Positions 42,646-50,873 of a stretch of DNA of 64,000 nt are shown piece after piece; position 1 is the stretch's first letter, and the number at the start of each line of letters is the position of its first letter. Below the pieces are notes generated by a model. That model worked only from the letters and a program-made list of their open reading frames with translations. It did no database searches and was not told the DNA's origin. Both the position numbers and the translations under genes were made by a program. Origin of the DNA: HRBIN35 sp036741875 (GTDB lineage: Bacteria; Patescibacteriota; Minisyncoccia; UBA6257; HR35); the NCBI GenBank assembly GCA_036741875.1, contig DAINRM010000002.1:1-64000 (forward strand), given 5' to 3'.

Positions 42646-45089
42646 AAAGCTTCAGGAAATTTTCTATAGAAAATTATTTTTGAAATTTCTGTAAGTAACA
42701 TAAAAATTATAAGCAAAATTAAAATAAAAACCGAATGTTTAAAAGAGATATCTTGAAAATCAAAAAGTTGAGATAAGAAGGGAATTTTAATAAAAGTTAT
42801 AGTAAATACTAAAGCCAAGACAACGCTAAAGAAAAGAAAAGGATTAAATTTTTGTTTAATAAAAATCCCTTTATTTCTAATCAGAAAAGAAACTAAAAGA
42901 CCTGTTAAAGTAGTAATTAAAAATATAAAAGTTCTGACAGTTTGCTCATTCTCATTTCTTATATAAAGATAAGCTAAAATGTTCACCAAGGCCGCCGAAG
43001 ATCCTAAAAGTAAAAGTAAAGTTAAAAGTTTTTTGTTATTAAAATTAACTGGCTTAGCAATATCTTCATCGTTGACTTTGTCATTGGCAAAAGAGATCAA
43101 GGGAATATCAGTTAGGAAGTTTGTTAAAAGAACTTGAAGAGGTTTTAAGGGAAGATAATGAAGATATAAAGCAAGAAAAGAAACTGAGATTAAATTACCA
43201 AAATTATCACTCATTGTATGTTTAATATATTTGCCAATATTTTCCAAGGCCCTTCTTCCTTCATAAACAGCATCTACAATATCTTTTAAATCTTTATCAA
43301 GCATAATAATATCTGCTTCTTCTTTACATATTTCAGCAGCAGAATCAACAACAATAGAAACATCTGCCACCCTTAATGCTAAAAGATCGTTTATGCCTTC
43401 CCCTAAAAAAAGTGTTGGTTTTTTATTTTTTAAAATTTTAATAATCCTAAATTTGTCATCTGGATAAAGTCTAGCAAATATATGATACTTAAAGACAATT
43501 TCTTCTAAATCTTTTTCGCTTAAATTTCTAATTTCTTCACCTGTGATTATTTTTTCGTTTTTATCTATAATCCCTAAATCTAAACCTGCTTTTTTTGCCA
43601 CTTTAGGCGAGTCTCCTGTCAAAATTTTTATTTCTACATTCATCTTTTTAGCTAATTTAACAGCTTCAAAAGATTCTTTTTTTAATGGATCTTCAAAAGA
43701 AGCTAATCCTAAGTATTTATAAGCGTTTTTTACTTTAATAGCTAAAGCTAAAGTGCGAAAACCGTTTTCATCCTCTTTGATGAATTCATTTAAATATTTT
43801 TCATTATTGTTAAAAAAATTTCTGATAATTTCCTCTGGTGCCCCTTTTATTATCTCGATAATCTCTTTATCACTTTTATTTTTAACTATTAACCTTTCTA
43901 TTCTTTTCAGTGGATCAAAGGGAATATCTTCAATGAATTCTAAATCGCTATAATCAGGCAAATCTTTTATTTTTTCTAGAATAGCTCTTTCGTAAGGTGT
44001 TTCTTCTTTTGAAAAATAAGAATCAGCTAAAAAAAATTTAATAAAAGCCTCTTTGTCTTCAGAAATTATATTTTTAAGTTTAAGCTTGTTAGTGGTAATA
44101 GTGCCGGTTTTATCTGTAGTAATAATTTCTATTGTGCCTAAATCTTCAATAACCGAAAGTCTTTTAATTAAAAGTCCCTTTTTAGAGAGTTTTTTTCCTG
44201 TAAGACTTAAAGTTAAAACTGTCATCGCAGGTAGAAACTCTGGAACCATAGCTACAACTAAAACGATAACAAAAATTGCAAACTCTTTTATGCTTATAAA
44301 ACTTCCTTTAGCGATATTACCTATAAAAAGAAAAATACCCAAAAATAAAGCAAAATAAAATATTTTTTTAGCAAAATCATCTAAGATTTTTTTATAAACA
44401 GTTTCCTTTTTAATTTCTAAAATCTTTTTAGCTAAAGATCCGGCGAAACTTTCTTTGCCCGTAAAAATTACATAACCTTCTCCTTCTCCCTTAACTATGG
44501 AACTTCCTGAAAATAAAATATTAGATAAATTTTCATTATTTTTTTCACTTTTAAAGACAGGCACATTTTCTCCTGTTAAAATTGATTCGTCAACTAAAAG
44601 ATCTTCAGATTTAGTTAAGATAATATCAGCCGGAACAATATCACCGATTTTTACTTTAACTAAATCTCCAGGAACAAGAAATTTTTGTTCTACTTTTTTC
44701 CATTCTTTATCTCTTTTTACGTAAGCATAGTTTTTGAAAATTTTTATTAAATCCTCTAAAAGTTTTGATGATTTATAATCTTGAAATGTAGAAATGAAAA
44801 CAGAAAGGAAAAAGAAGAAAATAATTAAAAATGATTCGGTTTTTGATTCTTGTAAGAAAAAAGAAAATAAACTAGCAAAAAGTAAAAGTAGATTGAAAAG
44901 ATTTAGAAAATTTCTTTTTATTATTTCCAAAATATCTATTTTGAATGTAAAAATAATATTCTCTCCGTATTTTTTTAACCTTTTTTCTGCCTCTTTTTCA
45001 CTAAGACCGTTAGCATTAGTTTCTAGAAATTTTTCTATTTCTTCTAAAGTTTTTTTGTTTATTTCTCTAAATTTTTCTAAAAAATCCAT
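42642..45089 (-). CDS. P-type cation ATPase, MgtA-like (P3B)
   Basis: This 815-residue pump has an N-terminal actuator with TGEN (172-175; usual TGES, TGEA in MgtA), the phosphorylated Asp326 in TTDKTGTIT, TM4 MVPEFLPAM as in MgtA, and a P-domain motif FLGEGINDLLAL. The hinge reads GEGIND (Glu564), whereas nearly all P-type ATPases have GDGxND. The TM5 region DNFGNLIS matches MgtA. About ten transmembrane segments are present. Magnesium uptake is the best guess. The Asp-to-Glu change may alter Mg-dependent phosphorylation, or it may be tolerated. The minus-strand -10 TATTAT lies 6 bases before the ATG. Confidence 0.85.
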   Translation of the reverse strand: MDFLEKFREINKKTLEEIEKFLETNANGLSEKEAEKRLKKYGENIIFTFKIDILEIIKRNFLNLFNLLLLFASLFSFFLQESKTESFLIIFFFFLSVFISTFQDYKSSKLLEDLIKIFKNYAYVKRDKEWKKVEQKFLVPGDLVKVKIGDIVPADIILTKSEDLLVDESILTGENVPVFKSEKNNENLSNILFSGSSIVKGEGEGYVIFTGKESFAGSLAKKILEIKKETVYKKILDDFAKKIFYFALFLGIFLFIGNIAKGSFISIKEFAIFVIVLVVAMVPEFLPAMTVLTLSLTGKKLSKKGLLIKRLSVIEDLGTIEIITTDKTGTITTNKLKLKNIISEDKEAFIKFFLADSYFSKEETPYERAILEKIKDLPDYSDLEFIEDIPFDPLKRIERLIVKNKSDKEIIEIIKGAPEEIIRNFFNNNEKYLNEFIKEDENGFRTLALAIKVKNAYKYLGLASFEDPLKKESFEAVKLAKKMNVEIKILTGDSPKVAKKAGLDLGIIDKNEKIITGEEIRNLSEKDLEEIVFKYHIFARLYPDDKFRIIKILKNKKPTLFLGEGINDLLALRVADVSIVVDSAAEICKEEADIIMLDKDLKDIVDAVYEGRRALENIGKYIKHTMSDNFGNLISVSFLALYLHYLPLKPLQVLLTNFLTDIPLISFANDKVNDEDIAKPVNFNNKKLLTLLLLLGSSAALVNILAYLYIRNENEQTVRTFIFLITTLTGLLVSFLIRNKGIFIKQKFNPFLFFSVVLALVFTITFIKIPFLSQLFDFQDISFKHSVFILILLIIFMLLTEISKIIFYRKFPEAL

Positions 45090-45126
45090 TTTGTTATAAT
45101 ATTATTTTAATTCCATAAATGTGTTT

Positions 45127-45855
45127 TTAAATCTCGGAATAAATTTTTTCATAAATTTCTTTGATTTCTTCGGAGCTAAGCTGATAAACTCTTTTTTCTT
45201 TAAAGTTTTCTGGTAAATTTTTAATTTTATGTTTTAGTTTTTTGTTTGGTGAATTAAAAAGAATTTTTAAGAATTTAACAAATTTTTCAGGATCTTTTAC
45301 AATAGGTTTTTCATAAAATTCAATTTTGATAATCATTGAATCTACCTTAGGAATAGGAAAAAAATTTTCTTTTTTGATCGCCCCTAAATTCTTAACCGTT
45401 CCCCAAGTTTTTATCCAAATGTGCCAAAAACTAGTTTTTTCTTTGCCTATAATTTTTTCTCCAACTTCTTTTTGTAAGGTAAAAACAAGAAGTTTAGGCT
45501 TGTTTTTTTCATTAAGTACTTTTCTAAAAATTTTTCCGGTGATTTCGTAAGGGATATTTCCAATAAGCTTATAACTATTCTGATATTTACTTAGATCAGC
45601 TTTAAGAAAATCTTGATTCATAATAAGAACATTTTTAAAGTTTTTAAACTTTTCTTTTAAAATTTTTGCTAAGTTTTTATCAATTTCATAAACAATTAAT
45701 TTTTTTGCTTTTGTTAAAAATTTTGTAAGCTCACCTCTACCGCCTCCAATTTCGACAATAAGGTCATTTTCGTTTATATCTAAAGCGGAAGCAATCTTTT
45801 TAAGATATTTTTGATTTTTTAGAAAAACTTGGCTAAACCTTACCCATTTTTTCAT
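45127..45855 (-). CDS. rsmA: 16S rRNA dimethyladenosine transferase RsmA (KsgA)
   Basis: This 242-residue SAM-dependent enzyme dimethylates two adjacent adenosines near the 3' end of 16S rRNA. It begins FSQVFLKNQKYLKKIA, has the SAM motif VEIGGGRGELTKFL (about 33-46), motif IV NIPYEITGKIF (about 98-108), and a compact helical C-terminal domain. It is slightly short (usual 260-270). It lies upstream of the ATPase in the same direction, but the ATPase seems to have its own promoter. Confidence 0.95.
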   Translation of the reverse strand: MKKWVRFSQVFLKNQKYLKKIASALDINENDLIVEIGGGRGELTKFLTKAKKLIVYEIDKNLAKILKEKFKNFKNVLIMNQDFLKADLSKYQNSYKLIGNIPYEITGKIFRKVLNEKNKPKLLVFTLQKEVGEKIIGKEKTSFWHIWIKTWGTVKNLGAIKKENFFPIPKVDSMIIKIEFYEKPIVKDPEKFVKFLKILFNSPNKKLKHKIKNLPENFKEKRVYQLSSEEIKEIYEKIYSEI

Positions 45856-45875
45856 TTTTAAAAAATTTTTTTATT

Positions 45876-45884
45876 TGGTATAAT
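45876..45884 (+). promoter_or_regulatory. Extended -10 of the LysM/M23 peptidase gene
   Basis: TG-G-TATAAT. Transcription would begin near 45891, about 30 nt before the proposed ATT start. An AAGGA sequence at 45894-45898 could be a ribosome-binding site. Confidence 0.5.
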
Positions 45885-45922
45885 TATTTTACTAAGGACG
45901 AAAATAAAACTTAAAATCAAAA

Positions 45923-46723
45923 ATTAGTACTTATTATTCAAGGTACTTCTTTTATTTTATAGCCTTATTTTTTATTTTTAGATTAGCTTTAGCAGAAGAC
46001 TTTCTTTCAATTGATTTGAAAAGTGATTTAGGAAAGGTTTCTTATTTCGAAAAGACAGAAATTGGTTTTTTAGATTATGAATATGAAATTAATGATGAAG
46101 AGCTAGAAAAAATAATTTCTCAAAAAATTAATCAAAAATTTTGGTTTTATAAAGTTAAAAAAGGAGATACTCTTTGGAGTTTGAGTAAAAAATTTAAAGT
46201 TTCTCTTGAAGATCTTATGATTTTAAATGGTTTTAAAAAAGAAACAGATTTAATTTATGGTACAAAAATAAAAATTCCTGGAGAAAAATCTAATTTAGCA
46301 GAAGCAAATCAGAAAATTTTTATTGAACCAAAAAGTAAATATAAAGCTAAATTCGTTTCTGCTTTAGAAAGTTTAGGAAGCATTATTATCCCTGTTTCTG
46401 GATTTAATTTTGGAGAAAAACATGGAAATAATGCTACAGATATTGCTGCTCCTTGTGGTGAACCTGTTTATGCTTCTCAAAGTGGTTATGTAATTATATC
46501 CAAAGATGGTTGGAATGGAGGTTATGGAAATTATATAGTGATTTATCATAATGGTTTTTCTACTCTTTATGGACATTTGAGTTTAAGAGTTGCTGAAGAA
46601 GGAGAATATGTAGAAAAAGGAGATCTTATAGGTTATGTAGGAAACACGGGAAAAACTAAAGGACCTACAGGTTGTCATCTTCATTTTGAAGTTAGAGGTG
46701 CTCCTAATCCTCTTTTAAGATAA
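45923..46723 (+). CDS. LysM and M23-peptidase secreted protein (start codon uncertain)
   Basis: The frame encodes a signal peptide (YFFYFIALFFIFRLALA, cleavage before ED), a LysM domain (VKKGDTLWSLSKKFKVSLEDLMILNGF), and a C-terminal M23 metallopeptidase with HGNNATD (zinc ligands His and Asp), HLHFEVRG, and GYVGNTGKTKGPTGCHLHFE. M23 enzymes cut peptidoglycan cross-bridges, and LysM binds glycan. No ATG, GTG or TTG precedes the signal peptide after the in-frame TAA at 45905-45907. ATT at 45923 gives a normal signal peptide of about 26 residues. A TTG at 46016 would give a protein without a signal, which is unlikely. A damaged start or recent sequence error is possible. Confidence 0.8.
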   Translation: MSTYYSRYFFYFIALFFIFRLALAEDFLSIDLKSDLGKVSYFEKTEIGFLDYEYEINDEELEKIISQKINQKFWFYKVKKGDTLWSLSKKFKVSLEDLMILNGFKKETDLIYGTKIKIPGEKSNLAEANQKIFIEPKSKYKAKFVSALESLGSIIIPVSGFNFGEKHGNNATDIAAPCGEPVYASQSGYVIISKDGWNGGYGNYIVIYHNGFSTLYGHLSLRVAEEGEYVEKGDLIGYVGNTGKTKGPTGCHLHFEVRGAPNPLLR

Positions 46724-46756
46724 CTATAAAATTTTTAAAATTAGATTTACTAATTG

Positions 46757-46765
46757 TGTTATAAT
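46757..46765 (+). promoter_or_regulatory. nusA extended -10, leaderless
   Basis: TG-T-TATAAT, 8 bases before the nusA ATG at 46774. No convincing -35. Confidence 0.55.
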
Positions 46766-46773
46766 TTTAGAAA

Positions 46774-47880
46774 ATGATTAATATTAAAAGTTTTCAAAAT
46801 TATTTAGAAAAGATAGCTGAAGAGTATAATCTTCCCTTAAATGTTGTTGAAGAAGCTTTTTTAAGTGCTTTGAGTGCTGCTTATAAAAGAGATCAAAATA
46901 TTAAAGAGGGAATAGTTAAAGCAAGAAAGACAGCTTCTGGAGAAATAAAATTTTATTTAGCTAAAACTGTTGTTTGCGAGGAAGAACTTAAAAATAAAGA
47001 TTTTGATGAAGCAAAAGAAATTATGCTTGAAGAAGCTAAAAAAATAAACCCTCAAGCTGTTTGTGGTGAAGAAATTTTACTTGAACTTCCGGCTATAGAA
47101 GATTTTAGTAGAATTGGAGCTCAAGTAGCCAAGCAAGTAATTATTCAAAAAATAAGGGAGGCAGAAAAAGAAAACTTATATGAAGAATTTAAAGCAAAGG
47201 AAGGTAGGGTTGTTTCAGGCACTATTGAAAAAAAAGATGTTAATGGTAACATTCTCGTTAATTTAGGAAGAATTTTAGGAGTTATGTTTAAAAATGAAAC
47301 TATACCTGGAGAAAATTATAAACCAGGACAAAGGATGAGATTTTATGTTTATGCTGTTGAAAATACCTCTCAAGGAGTAAAAGTTTTTCTTTCTAGAGCT
47401 CATCCTCTTTTTATACCCGCTATTTTTTTAGTGGAGGTTCCAGAAATAGCTGAAGGTTTAGTGGAAATAAAGGGAGTGGCTAGAGAACCAGGAATAAGAA
47501 GCAAAATAGCTGTTTGGTCAAAATCACCCAATATTGATCCTATCGGTGCTTGCATTGGTGCTAAGGGAGCAAGAATTATTTCTATCATGAACGAATTAAA
47601 TAATGAAAAAATTGACGTTGTTTTATGGGATGAAGATCCAACAAAATATGTAGCCAATGCTTTAGTCCCAGCTAAAGTTTTAGAGGTTAAACAAATGCCT
47701 AAAAGAACGATGCTTGTTTTAGTTGACGAAGCTAATTTACCCTTAGCTATAGGAATTAAAGGTCAAAATATAAAATTAGCAGCTCGTTTGACTGGTTGGA
47801 AAATAGATGTTCGTTTAGCTTCAGAACCAGAAAAATTAGTTGAAGGAGGCATAGCTGAACCAGTAGGGTCGGAAAGTTAA
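46774..47880 (+). CDS. nusA: Transcription termination/antitermination protein NusA
   Basis: This 368-residue protein has the N-terminal RNA-polymerase-binding domain, an S1 domain (GRVVSGTIEKKDVNGNILVNLGRILGVM, about 145-175), and two KH domains (GACIGAKGARIISIMNEL, about 250-268, and LAIGIKGQNIKLAARLTGW, about 325-343). It modulates pausing and termination. The E. coli-type C-terminal acidic repeats are missing, as in most bacteria. ppa follows after 18 bp. The usual neighbours rimP and infB are not adjacent. Confidence 0.97.
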   Translation: MINIKSFQNYLEKIAEEYNLPLNVVEEAFLSALSAAYKRDQNIKEGIVKARKTASGEIKFYLAKTVVCEEELKNKDFDEAKEIMLEEAKKINPQAVCGEEILLELPAIEDFSRIGAQVAKQVIIQKIREAEKENLYEEFKAKEGRVVSGTIEKKDVNGNILVNLGRILGVMFKNETIPGENYKPGQRMRFYVYAVENTSQGVKVFLSRAHPLFIPAIFLVEVPEIAEGLVEIKGVAREPGIRSKIAVWSKSPNIDPIGACIGAKGARIISIMNELNNEKIDVVLWDEDPTKYVANALVPAKVLEVKQMPKRTMLVLVDEANLPLAIGIKGQNIKLAARLTGWKIDVRLASEPEKLVEGGIAEPVGSES

Positions 47881-47898
47881 TTTCATTTTAGATTAAAA

Positions 47899-48423
47899 AT
47901 GGATCCTAAAAAAATAAATAACAATTTGGAATCTTTCGAAGAATTTTATGTAATCGTTGAAATACCACAAGGTACAAGTGTTAAGTATGAGCTTGATAAA
48001 GAAACAGGTTTTTTAAAGGTTGATAGGTTTTTACATACAGCTATGGTTTATCCTTTTAACTATGGTTTTATGCCTCATACTTTAGCTGATGATGGTGATC
48101 CTGTTGATGTTTTAGTAATTTGTGACCTTCCTGTTTTACCAGGATCTCTTATAAAAGTAAAACCAATTGGAGTTTTAATTATGGAAGATGAAGCAGGTTT
48201 AGACGAAAAAATTTTAGCTGTTCCCGTTGAAAAAATTGATCCCATTGAAGGTACCTATAAAAATATTAACGAAATTCCCGAGGCTATAAAAAATAAAATT
48301 AAGCACTTTTTTGAAAATTATAAAAGTTTAGAGCCAGGAAAATGGGTTAAAGTTAAAGATTGGCTTGATAGAAATGAAGCTATAAAAAGAATTGAAAAAG
48401 CATATAAAAATTTTAAAGATTAA
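47899..48423 (+). CDS. ppa: Inorganic pyrophosphatase (family I)
   Basis: This 174-residue soluble pyrophosphatase drives biosynthesis by hydrolysing PPi. Metal-binding acids are in YGFMPHTLADDGDPVDVLVI (about 56-75) with DDGDPVD. IPQGTSVKYELDKETGFLKVDR fits the N-terminal strand, and KVKDWLDRNEAIKRI the C-terminal helix. Length is typical. The stop overlaps the next start (TAATG). Confidence 0.97.
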   Translation: MDPKKINNNLESFEEFYVIVEIPQGTSVKYELDKETGFLKVDRFLHTAMVYPFNYGFMPHTLADDGDPVDVLVICDLPVLPGSLIKVKPIGVLIMEDEAGLDEKILAVPVEKIDPIEGTYKNINEIPEAIKNKIKHFFENYKSLEPGKWVKVKDWLDRNEAIKRIEKAYKNFKD

Positions 48424-49238
48424 TGCCTTTTTATGTTATTAAAAGCGATAAAACTAAAGAAGAATATAAAGAAGATAAGGTAATCTTTGCTCTAAAAAGA
48501 GCTAATGTTCCAGAAGAAGATATAGAAAAGATATTAAAAAAAATAAAAGAAAATTTACCAAAAGTAGTGACAACTAAGGAGCTTTATAAATTTATTTTTG
48601 AAGAATTAAAAAAAGAAAAAAGAAGCACAGCTTATAGATTTAATCTTAAAAATTCACTTTATCTTTTAGGACCTAGTGGCTATCCCTTCGAAAAATATGT
48701 GGCTCATCTTTTTAAAGAATTTGGATATTTTGCTAAACATAACCTAATTTTTAAGGGTTTTTGTTTAACTTATGAGATAGATCTTTTACTTGAAAAAGAT
48801 GACGAAAAATTTTTAGGAGAATGTAAGTTTCACCAAGAAAAAGGTAAGAAGAATGATATTAAAACAGTACTTTACGCTTATGCCAGACATTTAGATATTT
48901 TGAAAATAAATAAAAATTATAAACTTCTTTTGGTTACCAACACTAAGTTTACTTCAGAGGCTATAGAGTTTGCTAAATGTTATTCTATTAATCTTCTTTC
49001 TTGGAATTTTCCTTCAGAAAAAAATTTGCCAAACCTTATAGAAGAAAAACGCTTTTACCCTTTAACTATTTTTGATTTTCTTTCTAAAAAGACACTTATC
49101 AGTCTTTTTAATTATGATATTGTTTCCATTAAAGATTTTTTAAATAAAGATGATAACTATCTTAAAAAAATAAGCGGTTTAAATGAGAGGGAAATTAAGA
49201 ATTTAAAAAGGATTATAGAGGAAATTTTAATGGTATAA
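48423..49238 (+). CDS. ATP-cone and PD-(D/E)XK nuclease fusion protein
   Basis: This 271-residue protein combines an N-terminal ATP-cone (about 1-80: FYVIKSDKTKEEYKEDKVIFALKRANV), an allosteric nucleotide-binding domain, with a restriction-endonuclease-like core. Catalytic candidates are Glu90 (YPFEKYVAHLF), Asp120 (YEIDLLL) and Glu133-x-Lys135 (FLGECKFH), the Mrr/PD-(D/E)XK pattern. The last 60 residues may form helix-hairpin-helix-like DNA-binding units (LKKISGLNEREIKNLKRI). ATP-gated DNA cleavage is an inference. It is translationally coupled to ppa. The final ATG GTA TAA overlaps the extended -10 of tRNA-His. Confidence 0.75.
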   Translation: MPFYVIKSDKTKEEYKEDKVIFALKRANVPEEDIEKILKKIKENLPKVVTTKELYKFIFEELKKEKRSTAYRFNLKNSLYLLGPSGYPFEKYVAHLFKEFGYFAKHNLIFKGFCLTYEIDLLLEKDDEKFLGECKFHQEKGKKNDIKTVLYAYARHLDILKINKNYKLLLVTNTKFTSEAIEFAKCYSINLLSWNFPSEKNLPNLIEEKRFYPLTIFDFLSKKTLISLFNYDIVSIKDFLNKDDNYLKKISGLNEREIKNLKRIIEEILMV

Positions 49239-49239
49239 T
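49231..49239 (+). promoter_or_regulatory. tRNA-His extended -10 fused to the upstream stop codon
   Basis: TG-G-TATAAT covers the last codons and TAA of the ATP-cone nuclease gene, 10 bases before the tRNA 5' end at 49250. Confidence 0.6.
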
Positions 49240-49249
49240 AAAAATGTAT

Positions 49250-49324
49250 GGTGGGCGTAGCTCAATTGGTTAGAGCGGAGGCCTGTGGAGCCTCAGGTTG
49301 CCGGTTCGAGCCCGGTCGCCCACC
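49250..49324 (+). tRNA. tRNA-His (anticodon GTG)
   Basis: Acceptor GTGGGCG (49251-49257) pairs with CGCCCAC (49317-49323). The extra G-1 (49250) faces C73 (49324), as expected for tRNA-His. Anticodon stem GAGGC/GCCTC encloses CTGTGGA, giving GTG. No CCA is encoded. Confidence 0.96.
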
Positions 49325-49326
49325 CC

Positions 49327-49355
49327 TTGACTTAAAATAATTGTAATGCTATAAT
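49327..49355 (+). promoter_or_regulatory. Promoter of the exported-protein cluster
   Basis: TTGACT (49327-49332), 17 bp, TG-C-TATAAT (49347-49355). It has both a good -35 and an extended -10, so it should be strong. It begins right after tRNA-His. Confidence 0.75.
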
Positions 49356-49392
49356 ATAAATAAGTCTTAAATTAAACAATTTAAAATAAAAA

Positions 49393-50163
49393 ATGAAAAA
49401 ATATTTTATTTTTATAATCCCCCTCTTTTTATTTTTTAATTTATATCAACTTGTTTTTGCAGGATATACACCGCCTTTTGGTGGAGAATATACTAATTTA
49501 TGTGGATCTGGTACTAATGCAACTTTTTATTCCTGTTCTGCTGATTGTAATATAAACGAAGGTAAATGTCGTGCTAGAAGCGGTGAGTGGATTTTTGTTT
49601 ATACTTGTTCTGGAAGACAAATAGAATGTAGAAGTAATGAAGTTAAATTAGGTCCTGGAAACACTGCTTACGTTACAAATTATGCTTCTGTAGGTTCTGA
49701 TAAAACTGTTCAAATAGATATTTTTAACAAAGATTGTCGAGCTGGAGGAGGTTGGTCTTGTGATAGTTCTAATTTAAAAGGTTATATAGTATGGTGGTCA
49801 GGAACTTCGGGTGGCGGCGGAGGTCAAATTCAATGTAATGAAAACGAGGTTCAGCTTTCTGTTATTCCTAATCCTTCAAATGTTGGTGATTGGATAACTT
49901 TTAAGGTTACCGCAGGAGATGCTTCAACTTGGTGGAGAAATGAATTTTCGGGTGGAGTCACAAATTGCACAGAAACTGTTTATGGTTGGGAAACAAAATG
50001 TAAGTCTTATACCTCAGGTACTTTTACGTGGACAAGATATTGGAAAAGATGTATTGGGGATATTAATAATTGTTCTCAAGAGTGCAGAAAATCTGTTAGT
50101 TTTACTATTAATAGATTGCTTCCTCCTGTAGTTATTACTTTACCACCGGTCATTACTATTTAA
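49393..50163 (+). CDS. Cys-rich exported protein of unknown function
   Basis: This 256-residue protein has a signal peptide (FIFIIPLFLFFNLYQLVFA, cleavage about residue 24). The mature protein holds about 16 Cys, including YSCSADCNINEGKCRARS and RCIGDINNCSQECRKS, likely forming disulfides. A central SGGGGGQ linker separates two Cys-rich halves. The second half starts LSVIPNPSNVGDWITF, a PKD/Ig-like start. It ends LLPPVVITLPPVITI, almost the same tail as the next gene. It is the first of four exported-protein genes; the DsbA-like protein could fold it. Confidence 0.7.
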   Translation: MKKYFIFIIPLFLFFNLYQLVFAGYTPPFGGEYTNLCGSGTNATFYSCSADCNINEGKCRARSGEWIFVYTCSGRQIECRSNEVKLGPGNTAYVTNYASVGSDKTVQIDIFNKDCRAGGGWSCDSSNLKGYIVWWSGTSGGGGGQIQCNENEVQLSVIPNPSNVGDWITFKVTAGDASTWWRNEFSGGVTNCTETVYGWETKCKSYTSGTFTWTRYWKRCIGDINNCSQECRKSVSFTINRLLPPVVITLPPVITI

Positions 50164-50179
50164 TCTTACTAGTTTAACC

Positions 50180-50860
50180 ATGAAGAGAGTACATATATTT
50201 CTAATAACCCCTCTTTTTTTAACAGGTCTTTTATTAACGCTTCATCTTTCTCAAAATAATCAAACATTAGCACAAATTTCTTGTCCTTCTCAAACAACCT
50301 ATGGTGATACGTGGGCAACTTTAGTTGGTGAAATTCAAGACAACGGTGGTGATTCTAATATAACTGCTTGGTTTGAGTGGGGAACATCAAGTTTTTCACT
50401 TTCTAATACTACTCCTCAACAGTCGCTTTACGTTCCTAACACGCCATATAGATTTTGTGATCAGATTACAGGTTTAACGCCTTGTAGAACTTACTATTAT
50501 AGAGCTGCGGCAAGAAACTCTGCCGGAACATCTAGAGGAACTGTTTATTCTTTCAGAACTCATTGTGCTCCCCTTCAAGTTTCATGCCATGCTTCACCTA
50601 ATCCAGCTAATGTAGGTCAAACGGTTGTTTTTACTGCTAATGTTAGCGGAGGAACAGGAACATATTCTTATGTTTGGTCTGGTGCTTGCAGCGGTTCTTC
50701 TTCAACATGTTTTAGATCTTTTTCTTCTCCAGGAACTTATACAGCTACAGTGACTGTAACTTCAGGAAATCAATTTCAATCTGCTTCTTGCTCAGTGACC
50801 GTTAACCAACTAATACATCCACCAGTAGTTATTACTTTACCGCCAGTCACCACTTTATAA
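50180..50860 (+). CDS. Exported fibronectin-type plus PKD-domain protein
   Basis: This 226-residue protein has a signal peptide (FLITPLFLTGLLLTL, cleavage after LAQ). A fibronectin-type III-like module follows (about 35-130: YGDTWATLVGEIQDNGGD, TYYYRAAARNSAGT), then a PKD-like domain (about 133-210: ASPNPANVGQTVVFTANVSGG). The tail is HPPVVITLPPVTTL. Both modules are near-identical at DNA level to those of the 467-residue protein at 51355. It is probably an adhesion or surface protein; a membrane anchor is not seen. Confidence 0.8.
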   Translation: MKRVHIFLITPLFLTGLLLTLHLSQNNQTLAQISCPSQTTYGDTWATLVGEIQDNGGDSNITAWFEWGTSSFSLSNTTPQQSLYVPNTPYRFCDQITGLTPCRTYYYRAAARNSAGTSRGTVYSFRTHCAPLQVSCHASPNPANVGQTVVFTANVSGGTGTYSYVWSGACSGSSSTCFRSFSSPGTYTATVTVTSGNQFQSASCSVTVNQLIHPPVVITLPPVTTL

Positions 50861-50873
50861 AAATTAATTGAGA

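Noticed and set aside
43753..45099. Several plus-strand open frames opposite the P-type ATPase and other genes
   Set aside because: They are Ser/Ile/Phe-rich antisense shadows of well-supported genes with no start signals or family features.
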